From: Bacteroides sp. OF04-15BH
GTDB taxonomy: Bacteria > Bacteroidota > Bacteroidia > Bacteroidales > Bacteroidaceae
Assembly: GCF_003477995.1 (NCBI RefSeq)
Contig: NZ_QUEM01000001.1
Location: forward strand, 62,001 to 126,000
Direction of reading: 5' to 3'
Length of the DNA: 64,000 bases
Shown here piece after piece: positions 36,553-45,567 of the stretch (positions are counted from its first letter, which is position 1; each line of letters begins with the position of its first letter). The notes beneath the pieces are model-generated. The model had not been told where the DNA came from, did no database searches, and saw only the letters and a list, made by a program, of their open reading frames with translations. A program made the translations under genes and the position numbers.

Positions 36553-38313
36553 TTACAGTTGCCATTCACCGTTGAGTTCGACTACGGTAGCCGGTTTCTC
36601 TATATGTACGGAATTAATATCCAGAACACATTTTTTATTTGAATGATCCAGGACAATCGGAACATTTTTCTTTTCGTTCAATTTATTTGCTTTTGCTTTT
36701 TCTTTTTTGAAAGTACATGGCAATTCAATTTTTCCATTCTCGGGTTTCTCATAAATAATAAGATATAGCTTGTCTTTTCCTTTTCTGGTGACTCTTCCCC
36801 AACTGAATTCCTGATCGAATGGATTGGCACGGGTTCCATAAATAGCTTCACCGTTTGTTTTCATCCATTTGCCAATGCTTTGAAACAATCTGATGCTTTC
36901 TTCTGGGATAGAACCGTCTGGTTTGGGACCGATATTTAAAAGAAAGTTTCCACCTCGGCTGACAACGTCTACCAATTCATGAATCAATTCATCCGCCGAT
37001 TTCCATTTTTGATTGTCTGCAGAGTATCCCCAGGTGCCGTTTAAGGTTTGGCAGGCCTCCCAGTCTCCATCTATGCCTGTTGCGGGAATATGATGTTCTG
37101 CTGTAGAATAATCACCTTTCCAGGTTGGAGTTACTTTGATACCTCCTTCACTCAAATGGTTGTCAGAGTGATAAAGACGGTTGTTTTGAATGGCTTTGGG
37201 ATATTTGTCAAACAATGTTTTCATTAATCGTGTAGCTCCCCATGCAGCATCACCTTGAAATTTGGGTTGACTGAAGTCCCACCAGACGAGATCTACTTTA
37301 TAGTTGTCCAATAATTCATTGAAGATATCAAACAAATATTCTTTGTATTTTTGATGATTGCCAAAGTGGCGTTTTCCCTGTTGGGCGGCAGCATAATTTC
37401 CGGCTGGATAGGAAATACCGGAGCCGGTAGGATCATAATCCGGATGATTCCAGTCAAGCAGTGAAAAATAATAGCCGGCTTTCATATCATATTTTTTGCA
37501 GGCTGCGGCATACTCCTTGACAATGTCAATACCTTTGGCCTTTTTTACATTGAAATCATATTCAGGAGTTTCAAACATATTGAATCCTTCATGATGTCGG
37601 CTGGTTAAGACTGTATAAGCGCATCCGGCTTCTTTTGCCAGTTTGACCCATTGTTCAGCCATACCGCTTTGAGGATTAAAGCGGGGAAGTGCTTCTTTTT
37701 TATAGGTTTCAAAATCAGCACCTGATTGCATTTGTATCCATTCAACACATCCTTCATATTTTTTTCCTTGAAATTCTCCCGCCAGTCCTGAGTACAGACC
37801 ATAATGAATAAACATGCCAAATTTTCCGTCACGCCACCATTTCATACGGGCATCTCTTTGTTTTTTGGTTTCAAATGGAGCTCCTTCACCGTCTTTTCGT
37901 TCGTCGTAAACTAATTCCTGAAGTTTGAATGCTTGGGCAAAGTTATCGATTTGTGTGGCAATTTCTTTTGATTGCAAGACTCCGCCCATAGACAAACGTT
38001 TTATGGCATCTTTCATTTCAGCCTGTTTTTGCAAGGCTTTTTCGTACTCATCTTTAAATTCTTTTGGGCAAGTCGGATACGTAAGTTGCAAAATTTCTTG
38101 TAATGAAGAATTGTTCAAGCCTTTTTCTCGTAGCTTTTTTAAATCCTCATTGGTTTTAGGCCAGTCTGATGATGTTTTCATTTCGCCTAAGATACGAGTG
38201 GCCGACATGTATACCTTACATAACTCTTTGAATTTTCCAGTTGTAATCTCTTGTCCATGACAGAGTGCCGAACAGGCAAAAATAAAACTGGCTAATAGAA
38301 TAGAACTTTTCAT
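36553..38313 (-). CDS. GH29 alpha-L-fucosidase, secreted
   Basis: Cleaves terminal alpha-L-fucose from glycans, presumably host mucin or milk sugars. 586 residues with signal MKSSILLASFIFACSALCHG. An N-terminal helical region of about 130 residues is not part of the usual catalytic fold. The GH29 barrel then begins (ARMKWWRDGKFGMFIHYGLY, residues 156-174). Key sites are H240-H241 (SRHHEGF) and the probable nucleophile D346 in DLVWWDFSQP. In common fucosidases the residue after this Asp is Gly; here it is Phe, so this is a divergent member. A C-terminal beta domain follows. It stands alone without a SusC/SusD pair. Confidence 0.88.
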   Translation of the reverse strand: MKSSILLASFIFACSALCHGQEITTGKFKELCKVYMSATRILGEMKTSSDWPKTNEDLKKLREKGLNNSSLQEILQLTYPTCPKEFKDEYEKALQKQAEMKDAIKRLSMGGVLQSKEIATQIDNFAQAFKLQELVYDERKDGEGAPFETKKQRDARMKWWRDGKFGMFIHYGLYSGLAGEFQGKKYEGCVEWIQMQSGADFETYKKEALPRFNPQSGMAEQWVKLAKEAGCAYTVLTSRHHEGFNMFETPEYDFNVKKAKGIDIVKEYAAACKKYDMKAGYYFSLLDWNHPDYDPTGSGISYPAGNYAAAQQGKRHFGNHQKYKEYLFDIFNELLDNYKVDLVWWDFSQPKFQGDAAWGATRLMKTLFDKYPKAIQNNRLYHSDNHLSEGGIKVTPTWKGDYSTAEHHIPATGIDGDWEACQTLNGTWGYSADNQKWKSADELIHELVDVVSRGGNFLLNIGPKPDGSIPEESIRLFQSIGKWMKTNGEAIYGTRANPFDQEFSWGRVTRKGKDKLYLIIYEKPENGKIELPCTFKKEKAKANKLNEKKNVPIVLDHSNKKCVLDINSVHIEKPATVVELNGEWQL

Positions 38314-38355
38314 GTGTACTGGTTTTTGAGGTTTTGATTAGGGTTATTTTCTTAA

Positions 38356-38373
38356 AATGCACACGTGTGCATT
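38356..38373. promoter_or_regulatory. Perfect palindromic operator at the fucosidase promoter
   Basis: AATGCACACGTGTGCATT is an exact 18-base palindrome with a central C-G step, the form of LacI-family operators. It lies directly downstream of the fucosidase -7 box, covering the likely transcription start. No second copy was noticed in this window. Confidence 0.8.
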
Positions 38374-38374
38374 G

Positions 38375-38382
38375 CAAAGATA
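38375..38382 (-). promoter_or_regulatory. -7 box of the fucosidase gene
   Basis: Minus-strand TATCTTTG, separated from the palindrome by one base and 61 bases from the start codon. Confidence 0.7.
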
Positions 38383-38503
38383 TATATAAAAGGATATATA
38401 GGCAAAGAATTTTTGAAAAAATGTAGAGATTGGAAAGATTATGGAATTTTAAAATTCAGATAAAGATGAGGGCTTGTGAAAGTAAGAGTCTTTACTATAA
38501 AAC

Positions 38504-38559
38504 AAGAAAGGTGTATCAAAATCTGCCATAATATACGTTTTGATACACCTTTCTTTTAT
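38504..38559 (-). terminator. Terminator of the murF-alr operon
   Basis: An 18-base perfect stem (AAGAAAGGTGTATCAAAA at 38504-38521, complement 38538-38555) 15 bases after the stop codon on the minus strand. Confidence 0.9.
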
Positions 38560-38574
38560 ATTTATACTAGTGCT

Positions 38575-41040
38575 TTATCCCTGGAAATAAACACGTTTCA
38601 CGCGGGTGCTGATACCGGTAAGAATTTCATAAGGGATGGTATCCAGCAAGTCGCTCAGAACCGTTACCGGAAGATTCTTTCCGAAGATTTCTACAGAATC
38701 TCCTTCCTTGCAGTCGATGTCCGTAACGTCAATCATGCACACATCCATACAGATGTTGCCCACGTAAGGTGCTTTCTGTCCGTTGACCAGACAGTAGCCG
38801 CGTCCGCAACCCAGTTTGCGGTTCAGTCCGTCGGCATAACCGATCGGCAAGGCAGCTATGCGGCTGTCGCGGTGCAGGATGCCTTTGCGGCTGTAGCCCA
38901 CGGTGTCCTCCTTGGGCACATCGTGAATCTGCAAGATGGTTGTGCGCAGGGTGCTGACGTGGTTGATGGTTTCGTTGTTGCGCGAATTGATACCGTAAAG
39001 GCCCAGTCCCAGGCGAACCATGTCGAGATGGCGTTCGGGGAAGTGTTCGATTCCGGCACTGTTACAGATATGGCGCAGAATCTTGTGCGGGAATGCTTTC
39101 TGAAGCATGTCACTGCCATGCAGGAAGCGTTCATACTGTAATTTGGAGAATTCGTCGAACCCGTCGGCATCGCTGCCCACAAAGTGAGAGAATACCGAGC
39201 GCGGGATAACCGCAGTCTGGTGTTTCAGCTTTTCGATGAGCTGTTCCATATCCTTATATGGGTCAAATCCCAGACGGTGCATACCGGTATCGAGTTTGAT
39301 GTGGATCGGGAAGTTGGTGATGCCTTCTTTCTCTGCCGCATGAATCAGAGCGTCGAGCAGTCGGAAGCTGTATACTTCGGGTTCCAGTTCATATTCAAAC
39401 AAAGTCTTGAAAGCGGTCATTTCCGGATTCATAATCATGATGTTCGATTTGATACCGGCTTTTCTCAGATCCGCTCCCTCGTCGGCCACAGCCACAGCCA
39501 GATAGTCGGCGTGATGATCCTGAAGCGTCTTGGCAATTTCGACGGCACCGGCACCGTAGGCCGAAGCCTTGACCATGCATACCATCTTGGTTTCCGGTTT
39601 CATGAAACTGCGGTAGTAGTTCATGTTTTCTACCACGGCATTCAAGTCAATCTCCAGGATTGTTTCGTGCACCTTGAGTTCCAGCAGTTCGGTCAGTTCG
39701 TCGAAACGGAAGGTGCGGGCTCCCTTGATGAGGATCACCTCGTTGCGCAAGGTTTCGAGCAGACCGCTGCCAATCAGTTCGTCGGTCGTAGTGAAGAAAT
39801 GATGCTCCATCGGGAAATGGTCGGCAAACTGGCTGATGGCTTCGCCCACACCGATTACCTTCTTGATGTGGCGGCTTTCCATTAAGGTGGCCACCTTGCC
39901 ATACAGTTCTTCTGGCTTTTCTCCGGTTTGGCACAAGTCACTCAGCAACACGGTGCGCTCTTTTCCCTGGCAGTCCGGGCGGCGGTTCATAAAGTCCAGA
40001 GCTATGTCCAGGGCATTGAAATCAGAGTTATAACTATCGTTGATCAGCGTACAGCCGTTTTTACCTTCAATCACTTCCAGACGCATGGCGATGGGCTCCA
40101 GTTGGGCCATTTTCTGTCGGATGACGTTGCGGTCCACATTCAGGTACAATGCCATGGCCAGACAGTGAGTGGCATCCGTGATGGACGCTTCGTCGATGAA
40201 CGGGATTTCCACCTGATCGGTAGTGCCCTGATAACGGTAGGTCAGCACGGTGGAGCGTTCCTGATATTCGGGACGCACAAACAGGCGGGCATCCGGGTTA
40301 TGGAATGACCAACCGAAGGCCTTGCTGCTCATGCCATAGCTCTGTATGCCTTCCTTGATCATTGTATTGTCTTCATTATAAATAAGGAGTTCGGCATCTT
40401 TGAAGAGCTTCAGCTTTTCGTGACACTTCTCGTCCATAGACACGAAGTTTTCCTGATGCGCATTGCCCAATGAAGTGAAGATGCCGTATTGCGGCTGGAT
40501 GATGGTCTGCAGGGCTTCCATTTCGCCACACTGCGAGATACCGGCTTCGAAGATACCCAATTCCGTCTGTGCGTTCAGATTCCAGATAGACAGGGGTACA
40601 CCGATCTGCGAGTTATAGCTGCGCGGTGAGCGGGCAATGACATAGTTGTCCGACAGAATCTGATAAAGCCACTCCTTGACTACGGTCTTGCCGTTGCTGC
40701 CGGTGATGCCGATAATCGGTATGTTGAATGCTTCGCGGTGGCGTTCGGCCAGGCGTTGCAGCGCTTTGAGCGGGTCCAGCACCACCAGGAAGTTGGCGTC
40801 GGCATAGCGGCTCATGTCTTGGGGTGGGGCACTGACTACAAAATTGCGCACTCCGCGCTGATAAAGTTCGGGGATATAATGATGTCCGTCATTACGATTG
40901 CTTTTCAAGGCGAAGAACAGAGATTCCTCCGGAAAGCATAAAGAACGGCTGTCTGTAAGGATCCAATCAATTTTGGAGTCCTGATTTCCAATGTGCTTGG
41001 CTCCGATGAGTGAAGCAATTTGTTCTAATGAATAGGCCAT
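38575..41040 (-). CDS. murF-alr: Bifunctional MurF ligase / alanine racemase
   Basis: An 821-residue fusion of two steps in peptidoglycan precursor synthesis. The N-terminal part (about 1-450) is MurF, which adds D-Ala-D-Ala to UDP-MurNAc-tripeptide: P-loop GITGSNGKTVVKE at 111-123, then FEAGISQCGEM. The C-terminal part (about 455-821) is alanine racemase with the PLP lysine K491 in MVKASAYGAGA and the later motif HIKLDTGMHRLGF. The enzyme that makes D-alanine is thus joined to the one that uses the D-Ala-D-Ala dipeptide. The same fusion is known in Bacteroidota. It lies 6 bases downstream of the GSCFA gene. Confidence 0.96.
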   Translation of the reverse strand: MAYSLEQIASLIGAKHIGNQDSKIDWILTDSRSLCFPEESLFFALKSNRNDGHHYIPELYQRGVRNFVVSAPPQDMSRYADANFLVVLDPLKALQRLAERHREAFNIPIIGITGSNGKTVVKEWLYQILSDNYVIARSPRSYNSQIGVPLSIWNLNAQTELGIFEAGISQCGEMEALQTIIQPQYGIFTSLGNAHQENFVSMDEKCHEKLKLFKDAELLIYNEDNTMIKEGIQSYGMSSKAFGWSFHNPDARLFVRPEYQERSTVLTYRYQGTTDQVEIPFIDEASITDATHCLAMALYLNVDRNVIRQKMAQLEPIAMRLEVIEGKNGCTLINDSYNSDFNALDIALDFMNRRPDCQGKERTVLLSDLCQTGEKPEELYGKVATLMESRHIKKVIGVGEAISQFADHFPMEHHFFTTTDELIGSGLLETLRNEVILIKGARTFRFDELTELLELKVHETILEIDLNAVVENMNYYRSFMKPETKMVCMVKASAYGAGAVEIAKTLQDHHADYLAVAVADEGADLRKAGIKSNIMIMNPEMTAFKTLFEYELEPEVYSFRLLDALIHAAEKEGITNFPIHIKLDTGMHRLGFDPYKDMEQLIEKLKHQTAVIPRSVFSHFVGSDADGFDEFSKLQYERFLHGSDMLQKAFPHKILRHICNSAGIEHFPERHLDMVRLGLGLYGINSRNNETINHVSTLRTTILQIHDVPKEDTVGYSRKGILHRDSRIAALPIGYADGLNRKLGCGRGYCLVNGQKAPYVGNICMDVCMIDVTDIDCKEGDSVEIFGKNLPVTVLSDLLDTIPYEILTGISTRVKRVYFQG

Positions 41041-41046
41041 ATTCTT

Positions 41047-42030
41047 TTATTTTAGGCGACTAGATAACCAATCGAATTCATAACTTAATGCTAAGTTCGG
41101 ATATTTTTTTCGTATGCTTTCTAACTTTAACAAAGTTTTACTCAAAAAATCTTGATAAGCTTTTGACTCCGGGCGGGTGGGGCGATGCTCCAAAGCGCGT
41201 CTGATCGACTCCCATTCTTTGACGAATTCCTGGGTTTCGGGGGTGAAGAACGTCTGCTGAAAACATTCCCAGATATAGGCCACGGCCTGTGGGGAGGGGT
41301 GGAGCATGTCTTCCTTATAAAAGCGGTAGTCACGCAGTTCGTCCAGCACAATCTCGTAGGCCGGGAAGTAAAAACAAAAGTCCGGATGCGCGCGGCATAC
41401 CGCATCGGCAGCAAGAAGCAGGGTGGCTTTGCTGAGCTGGCTTCCGTGGAATCCGTATTTGGCATAGCGGTAAGGGCTTACGGTGAACACGATGCGCAAG
41501 CCGGGATTTTTCCGACGGCACAGACGGATGACCGTCTCCAGTTCTTCGATACACTCCCAGGTGTTCAGCGTGATTTCCTCAAACAGCCGGCCCGGTTGCT
41601 TGTGGCAGTTGCCCACAATCAGGCCCGGTTCCTTCAGCCGATAGGCCCGGTTTGTTCCTAATGTAAGAAACAATGTATGTGCCTTTTGCAGTTGCCGGCG
41701 GGTTTCCTCCAGACGGTTCCGCAGACCGTTGAGGCATTCTTCGCGGCTGTTTTCACAGAAACTGCTGTCGTGCAGCCAGGAATGCCATCCGGTTTCCGAT
41801 TCAAACAGAAAATCTCCGGACAGAAGTTCTCCGGTCAGTTCCTGAAAGCATAGCCGGATGCTGGCCGGATTATAGAGCACTCCAAAAGGATTTACGGCAC
41901 ACGGGAACTTGCGCGACGCCATTTCCGAACCGATATTTTCGGCAAAACACGAGCCCACAAAGAGCGTCTGGTCCAAGGGATTTAGCGGGAGAATGCCGTT
42001 CGGCAATTCAATTTGTGTCCTGAATTCCAT
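41047..42030 (-). CDS. GSCFA-family protein (SGNH-like)
   Basis: A 327-residue cytoplasmic-looking protein of the GSCFA family, named for the motif visible near residue 26 (LFVGSCFAENIG). Members resemble SGNH hydrolases: the Ser in GSC would be the nucleophile, with a late D-x-x-H (EDMLHPSPQAVAYIWE). The biochemical role is unknown; Bacteroidota keep it next to murF-alr, hinting at cell-wall or surface-sugar work. The ATG at 42030 is chosen. A TTG nine bases upstream is weaker. First gene of the two-gene reverse operon. Confidence 0.85.
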   Translation of the reverse strand: MEFRTQIELPNGILPLNPLDQTLFVGSCFAENIGSEMASRKFPCAVNPFGVLYNPASIRLCFQELTGELLSGDFLFESETGWHSWLHDSSFCENSREECLNGLRNRLEETRRQLQKAHTLFLTLGTNRAYRLKEPGLIVGNCHKQPGRLFEEITLNTWECIEELETVIRLCRRKNPGLRIVFTVSPYRYAKYGFHGSQLSKATLLLAADAVCRAHPDFCFYFPAYEIVLDELRDYRFYKEDMLHPSPQAVAYIWECFQQTFFTPETQEFVKEWESIRRALEHRPTRPESKAYQDFLSKTLLKLESIRKKYPNLALSYEFDWLSSRLK

Positions 42031-42067
42031 ACGATACAAATAATTCTTCGGGAATAAAATAATTCTG

Positions 42068-42075
42068 CAAAAATA
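42068..42075 (-). promoter_or_regulatory. -7 box of the GSCFA-murF-alr operon
   Basis: Minus-strand TATTTTTG, 37 bases before the GSCFA start. Confidence 0.55.
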
Positions 42076-42097
42076 GGTAACTTCATCGAAATTATGC

Positions 42098-42105
42098 TAA
42101 TTTTG
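42098..42105 (+). promoter_or_regulatory. -7 box of the dxs-trkA operon
   Basis: TAATTTTG, 17 bases before the dxs ATG at 42123. Confidence 0.65.
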
Positions 42106-42122
42106 CGATAATTTATATCGTC

Positions 42123-44045
42123 ATGAGTAAGGAAAGAAACTTCAACTTATTGTCTAAAATAAATTTACCTGCCGACCTGAGACAGCTTCCCGTGGAGAAG
42201 TTGCCAGAGGTTTGTGCCGAGCTGCGTCAGGACATTATCGACGAACTGGCCGACAATCCGGGGCACTTTGCTTCGAGCTTGGGGGTCGTTGAACTGACCG
42301 TGGCGCTTCATTATGTTTTCAATACGCCTTACGACCGTATTGTGTGGGACGTGGGGCATCAGGCATACGGGCACAAGATTCTGACCGGCAGACGAGAACG
42401 TTTTTCTACCAACCGGAAACTGCATGGCATCTGTCCGTTCCCTTCGCCCGAAGAGAGCGAGTACGACAGCTTTACCTGTGGCCATGCTTCCAATTCCATT
42501 TCTGCTGCCTTGGGAATGTCGGTTGCCTTTGAGGAAAAAGGAGAGACCGACCGCAATGTCATTGCCGTAATCGGGGATGGCTCCATGAGCGGTGGTCTGG
42601 CTTTTGAGGGACTGAACAACGCTTCGTCCACTCCCAATAATCTGCTGATCATTCTCAACGACAACAACATGAGTATTGACCGCAGTGTGGGAGGCATGAA
42701 GCATTATCTGCTCCAGCTGCACACCAGTCCGTGGTACAACCGACTCCGTTTTCAGGTGTCGCAGAAACTGTATCGCTGGGGAGTGCTCAACGATGAGCGG
42801 AAGAACAGCATCATCCGGTTCAACAATTCGGTGAAATCGCTCATCAGCAACCAGCAGAATATATTCGAAGGAATGAATATCCGTTACTTCGGGCCCTGTA
42901 ACGGCCATAATGTGTTGGAGCTGGTGCAAGTGCTTCGTGATATTAAGAATATGAAGGGACCGAAACTGCTGCATCTGCACACGGTGAAGGGAAAAGGCTT
43001 CAAGCCGGCCGAACAGGCGGCAACCATCTGGCATGCCCCCGGAAAGTTCGATAAGGACACCGGCCAGCGCATCGTGAGCGACACCAGCGGACAGCCGCCC
43101 AGATTTCAGGATGTGTTTGGAAACACCTTGCTGGAACTGGCGCAGCAGAACGACCGCATTGTCGGCGTAACGCCTGCCATGCCGACAGGATGCTCCATGA
43201 ACATCCTGATGAAAGCCATGCCCGACCGTGCCTTTGATGTGGGCATTGCCGAAGGCCATGCCGTGACCTTCTCGGGAGGAATGGCCAAGGAAGGCATGTT
43301 GCCTTTCTGCAATATCTATTCGGCATTTGCACAGAGAGCCTACGACAATATCATTCACGATGTGGCTATACAAAGACTGAACGTGGTGTTGTGTCTGGAC
43401 CGTGCCGGACTGGTCGGCGAAGACGGACCGACGCATCACGGTGCGTTCGATCTGGCCTATCTGCGCCCGATACCGCATCTCACCATCTCGTCTCCCCGCA
43501 ACGAGCACGAATTGCGTCATCTGATGTATACGGCCCAGCTGCCGGACAAGGGACCTTTCGTGATCCGTTATCCCCGCGGGCGCGGACATCTGGTGGACTG
43601 GAAGTGCGCGATGAAGGAGATACCGGTAGGCAAGGGAGAAAAACTGAAAGACGGCGAAAGTCTGGCCGTCCTGACATTGGGACCGATAGCCTATGAAGCC
43701 GGAAAAGCCATCGAGCAGGCCGAGAAGGAGGCTCAGGAGCGCGGAGAGAAACTCACGGTGGCGCATTATGACATGCGCTTCCTGAAACCGATAGACACGG
43801 AGATTCTCGAAGAAGTGGCCCAGCGGTTTACCCACGTGATGACCCTTGAGGACGGTGTGATTTCCGGCGGACTGGGCAGCGCTGTGCTGGAATATATGGC
43901 CGACAAGGGATATGCCCTGAAGGTGAAGCGCCTGGGACTGCCGGATGAGTTCGTGGAACACGGCAGTGTGGAACAGCTTTATCAGATTGTGGGGCTGGAC
44001 AGCAACAGCATAGCCCGTGAGATTATACAATTCGTAAAACATTGA
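42123..44045 (+). CDS. dxs: 1-deoxy-D-xylulose-5-phosphate synthase
   Basis: Joins pyruvate and glyceraldehyde-3-phosphate, using TPP, in the first step of the MEP isoprenoid pathway. 640 residues, the full family length. Front: [19 protein letters not shown]. The TPP-binding motif is [16 protein letters not shown]. The transketolase pyrimidine domain follows ([20 protein letters not shown]), then [20 protein letters not shown], and a C-terminal transketolase domain. TPP need links it loosely to the thiamine operon at 12.3-15.9 kb. It is followed after 3 bases by trkA. Confidence 0.98.
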   Translation: MSKERNFNLLSKINLPADLRQLPVEKLPEVCAELRQDIIDELADNPGHFASSLGVVELTVALHYVFNTPYDRIVWDVGHQAYGHKILTGRRERFSTNRKLHGICPFPSPEESEYDSFTCGHASNSISAALGMSVAFEEKGETDRNVIAVIGDGSMSGGLAFEGLNNASSTPNNLLIILNDNNMSIDRSVGGMKHYLLQLHTSPWYNRLRFQVSQKLYRWGVLNDERKNSIIRFNNSVKSLISNQQNIFEGMNIRYFGPCNGHNVLELVQVLRDIKNMKGPKLLHLHTVKGKGFKPAEQAATIWHAPGKFDKDTGQRIVSDTSGQPPRFQDVFGNTLLELAQQNDRIVGVTPAMPTGCSMNILMKAMPDRAFDVGIAEGHAVTFSGGMAKEGMLPFCNIYSAFAQRAYDNIIHDVAIQRLNVVLCLDRAGLVGEDGPTHHGAFDLAYLRPIPHLTISSPRNEHELRHLMYTAQLPDKGPFVIRYPRGRGHLVDWKCAMKEIPVGKGEKLKDGESLAVLTLGPIAYEAGKAIEQAEKEAQERGEKLTVAHYDMRFLKPIDTEILEEVAQRFTHVMTLEDGVISGGLGSAVLEYMADKGYALKVKRLGLPDEFVEHGSVEQLYQIVGLDSNSIAREIIQFVKH

Positions 44046-44048
44046 TCT

Positions 44049-45392
44049 ATGAAAATAGTGATTGCGGGTGCCGGAGGTGTAGGCACTCACTTGGCAGAAC
44101 TTTTATCCAAGGAAGACCAGGACATCGTATTGATTGACGAGAATCCTGAAAAACTGGCAAATATCGCCAACAGTTTCGACTTGATGACGTTGAATGTGCA
44201 TCCCACTTCAATCAACGGTCTGAGAGAAGCGGGTACCAATAAAGCCGATCTGTTTATTGCCGTTACTCCCGACGAAACCAAGAATATGACCTGCTGCATG
44301 CTGGCCAGTGCCATGGGAGCGCAGAAGACTGTGGCCCGTATTGACAACGACGAGTATCTGTTACCCCAGCACAGCGAGTTCTTCAAGAAGATGGGCATCA
44401 ACTCCATGATTTATCCGGAGCTGCTGGCTGCCGGCGAAATTACCGAGGCCCTGAAACGAAGCTGGGTGCGCCAGTGGTGGGAAGTGCACGACGGAGCGCT
44501 CATCATGCTGGGTATCAAATTGCGTGAAACGGCCGAGATTCTGAACATCCCGTTCAAGGAACTGAACGGTTCGGGCGTGAACTATCATATTGTAGCCATC
44601 AAGCGCGGCGAGGAAACTATCATCCCGAACGGTGACGACGAACTGAAATCGGGTGACCTGGCCTACTTCATGTGTACCAAAAAGTATATTCCTTATATCC
44701 GCAAGATTGTGGGAAAGGAACATTATGAAGATGTGCGCAATGTGATGATCATGGGCGGCGGTATGATCAGTGTGCATGCGGCGAAATTCGCTCCGAGCTA
44801 TATGAACGTGAAGATCATCGAGCAGGACACCGCCAAGTGTATGGAACTGAACAACTTGCTGGAAACCGACGATGCTCTGGTGATTCATGGCGACGGACGC
44901 GATGCTTCCCTGCTGATGGATGAGGATATCGAGCACACACAGGCTTTTGTGGCTCTGACCGACCAGACGGAGATCAACATTCTGGCTTGTCTGACCGCCA
45001 AGCGTATGGGAGTGCGCAAGACTGTGGCTCTCATCGAGAATATGGATTATATCGGTATGGCCGAGAAACTGGATATCGGTACGATTATCAATAAGAAGGA
45101 AATTGCGGCCAGCCATATCTATCAGCTGATGCTGGATGCCGATGTGGCCAATGTAAAATGTCTGACGCTGGCCAACGCCGATGTGGCAGAATTTTTGGTA
45201 AAGCCAAATGCCAAGGTTACCAAGAAGGAAGTGAAGGATCTGGGACTTCCGCATGGGGTGACCATCGGAGGACTGGTACGTGCCGGAGAAGGTATGCTGG
45301 TGAGCGGTAATACACAGATTCAGGCGGGCGACCGCGTGGTGGTGTTCTGCAAGAGCATGCTGATGAAGAAACTGGACAAATATTTCAATTAA
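44049..45392 (+). CDS. trkA: Trk potassium uptake system NAD-binding subunit TrkA
   Basis: The cytoplasmic regulatory subunit of a Trk K+ channel. 447 residues with two tandem halves, each a Rossmann domain followed by a TrkA-C domain: MKIVIAGAGGVGTHLAEL at the start and MIMGGGMISVHAAKFA at about residue 235. It starts 3 bases after dxs and is clearly cotranscribed. The membrane partner TrkH is not encoded downstream: the strand ends in a short repeat array and a strong terminator, followed by convergent genes. TrkH must be elsewhere. Confidence 0.96.
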   Translation: MKIVIAGAGGVGTHLAELLSKEDQDIVLIDENPEKLANIANSFDLMTLNVHPTSINGLREAGTNKADLFIAVTPDETKNMTCCMLASAMGAQKTVARIDNDEYLLPQHSEFFKKMGINSMIYPELLAAGEITEALKRSWVRQWWEVHDGALIMLGIKLRETAEILNIPFKELNGSGVNYHIVAIKRGEETIIPNGDDELKSGDLAYFMCTKKYIPYIRKIVGKEHYEDVRNVMIMGGGMISVHAAKFAPSYMNVKIIEQDTAKCMELNNLLETDDALVIHGDGRDASLLMDEDIEHTQAFVALTDQTEINILACLTAKRMGVRKTVALIENMDYIGMAEKLDIGTIINKKEIAASHIYQLMLDADVANVKCLTLANADVAEFLVKPNAKVTKKEVKDLGLPHGVTIGGLVRAGEGMLVSGNTQIQAGDRVVVFCKSMLMKKLDKYFN

Positions 45393-45394
45393 GA

Positions 45395-45482
45395 ATGCTC
45401 ATGCCGGTGTTTCTGAAAAATGATCCTGATGAAATGTGAAAGTCATCACGATGATTTTTCCAATTCATTTCGATGTTTTTGA
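45395..45482 (+). repeat. Four tandem 22-base intergenic units (family A, locus 1)
   Basis: Units at 45395-45416, 45417-45438, 45439-45460 and 45461-45482, directly after the trkA stop. The common core is TCATCaCGATG plus a T- or A-rich half. The third unit matches a unit at 59293-59314 (reverse strand) at 19 of 22 positions. A 22-base period cannot encode a repeated peptide. The outer units are degenerate (the first matches the consensus at about 15 of 22). Confidence 0.65.
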
Positions 45483-45510
45483 AAGCTGAAAAGGAGCGCT
45501 GGTGTTTTGA

Positions 45511-45556
45511 TACGTCAAAGGGGGCTGTCCGAATGCGGACAGCCCCCTTTGACGTA
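45511..45556. terminator. Bidirectional terminator between trkA and the DUF4435 gene
   Basis: A perfect 21-base stem (45511-45531 with 45536-45556; core CAAAGGGGGCTGTCCG) and a 4-base loop. Confidence 0.94.
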
Positions 45557-45567
45557 AATATTTCCCG

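Noticed and set aside
38356..38373. Rho-independent terminator at the 18-base palindrome
   Set aside because: There is no loop and no T run on the coding side, and it lies at a promoter.
42165..44090. A 641-codon open frame on the strand opposite dxs
   Set aside because: It is an antisense shadow of dxs, whose product is complete and well conserved. The antisense translation has no motif, signal or promoter of its own.
45395..45482. CRISPR array
   Set aside because: The units abut without spacers, are degenerate, and there are no cas genes in the window.
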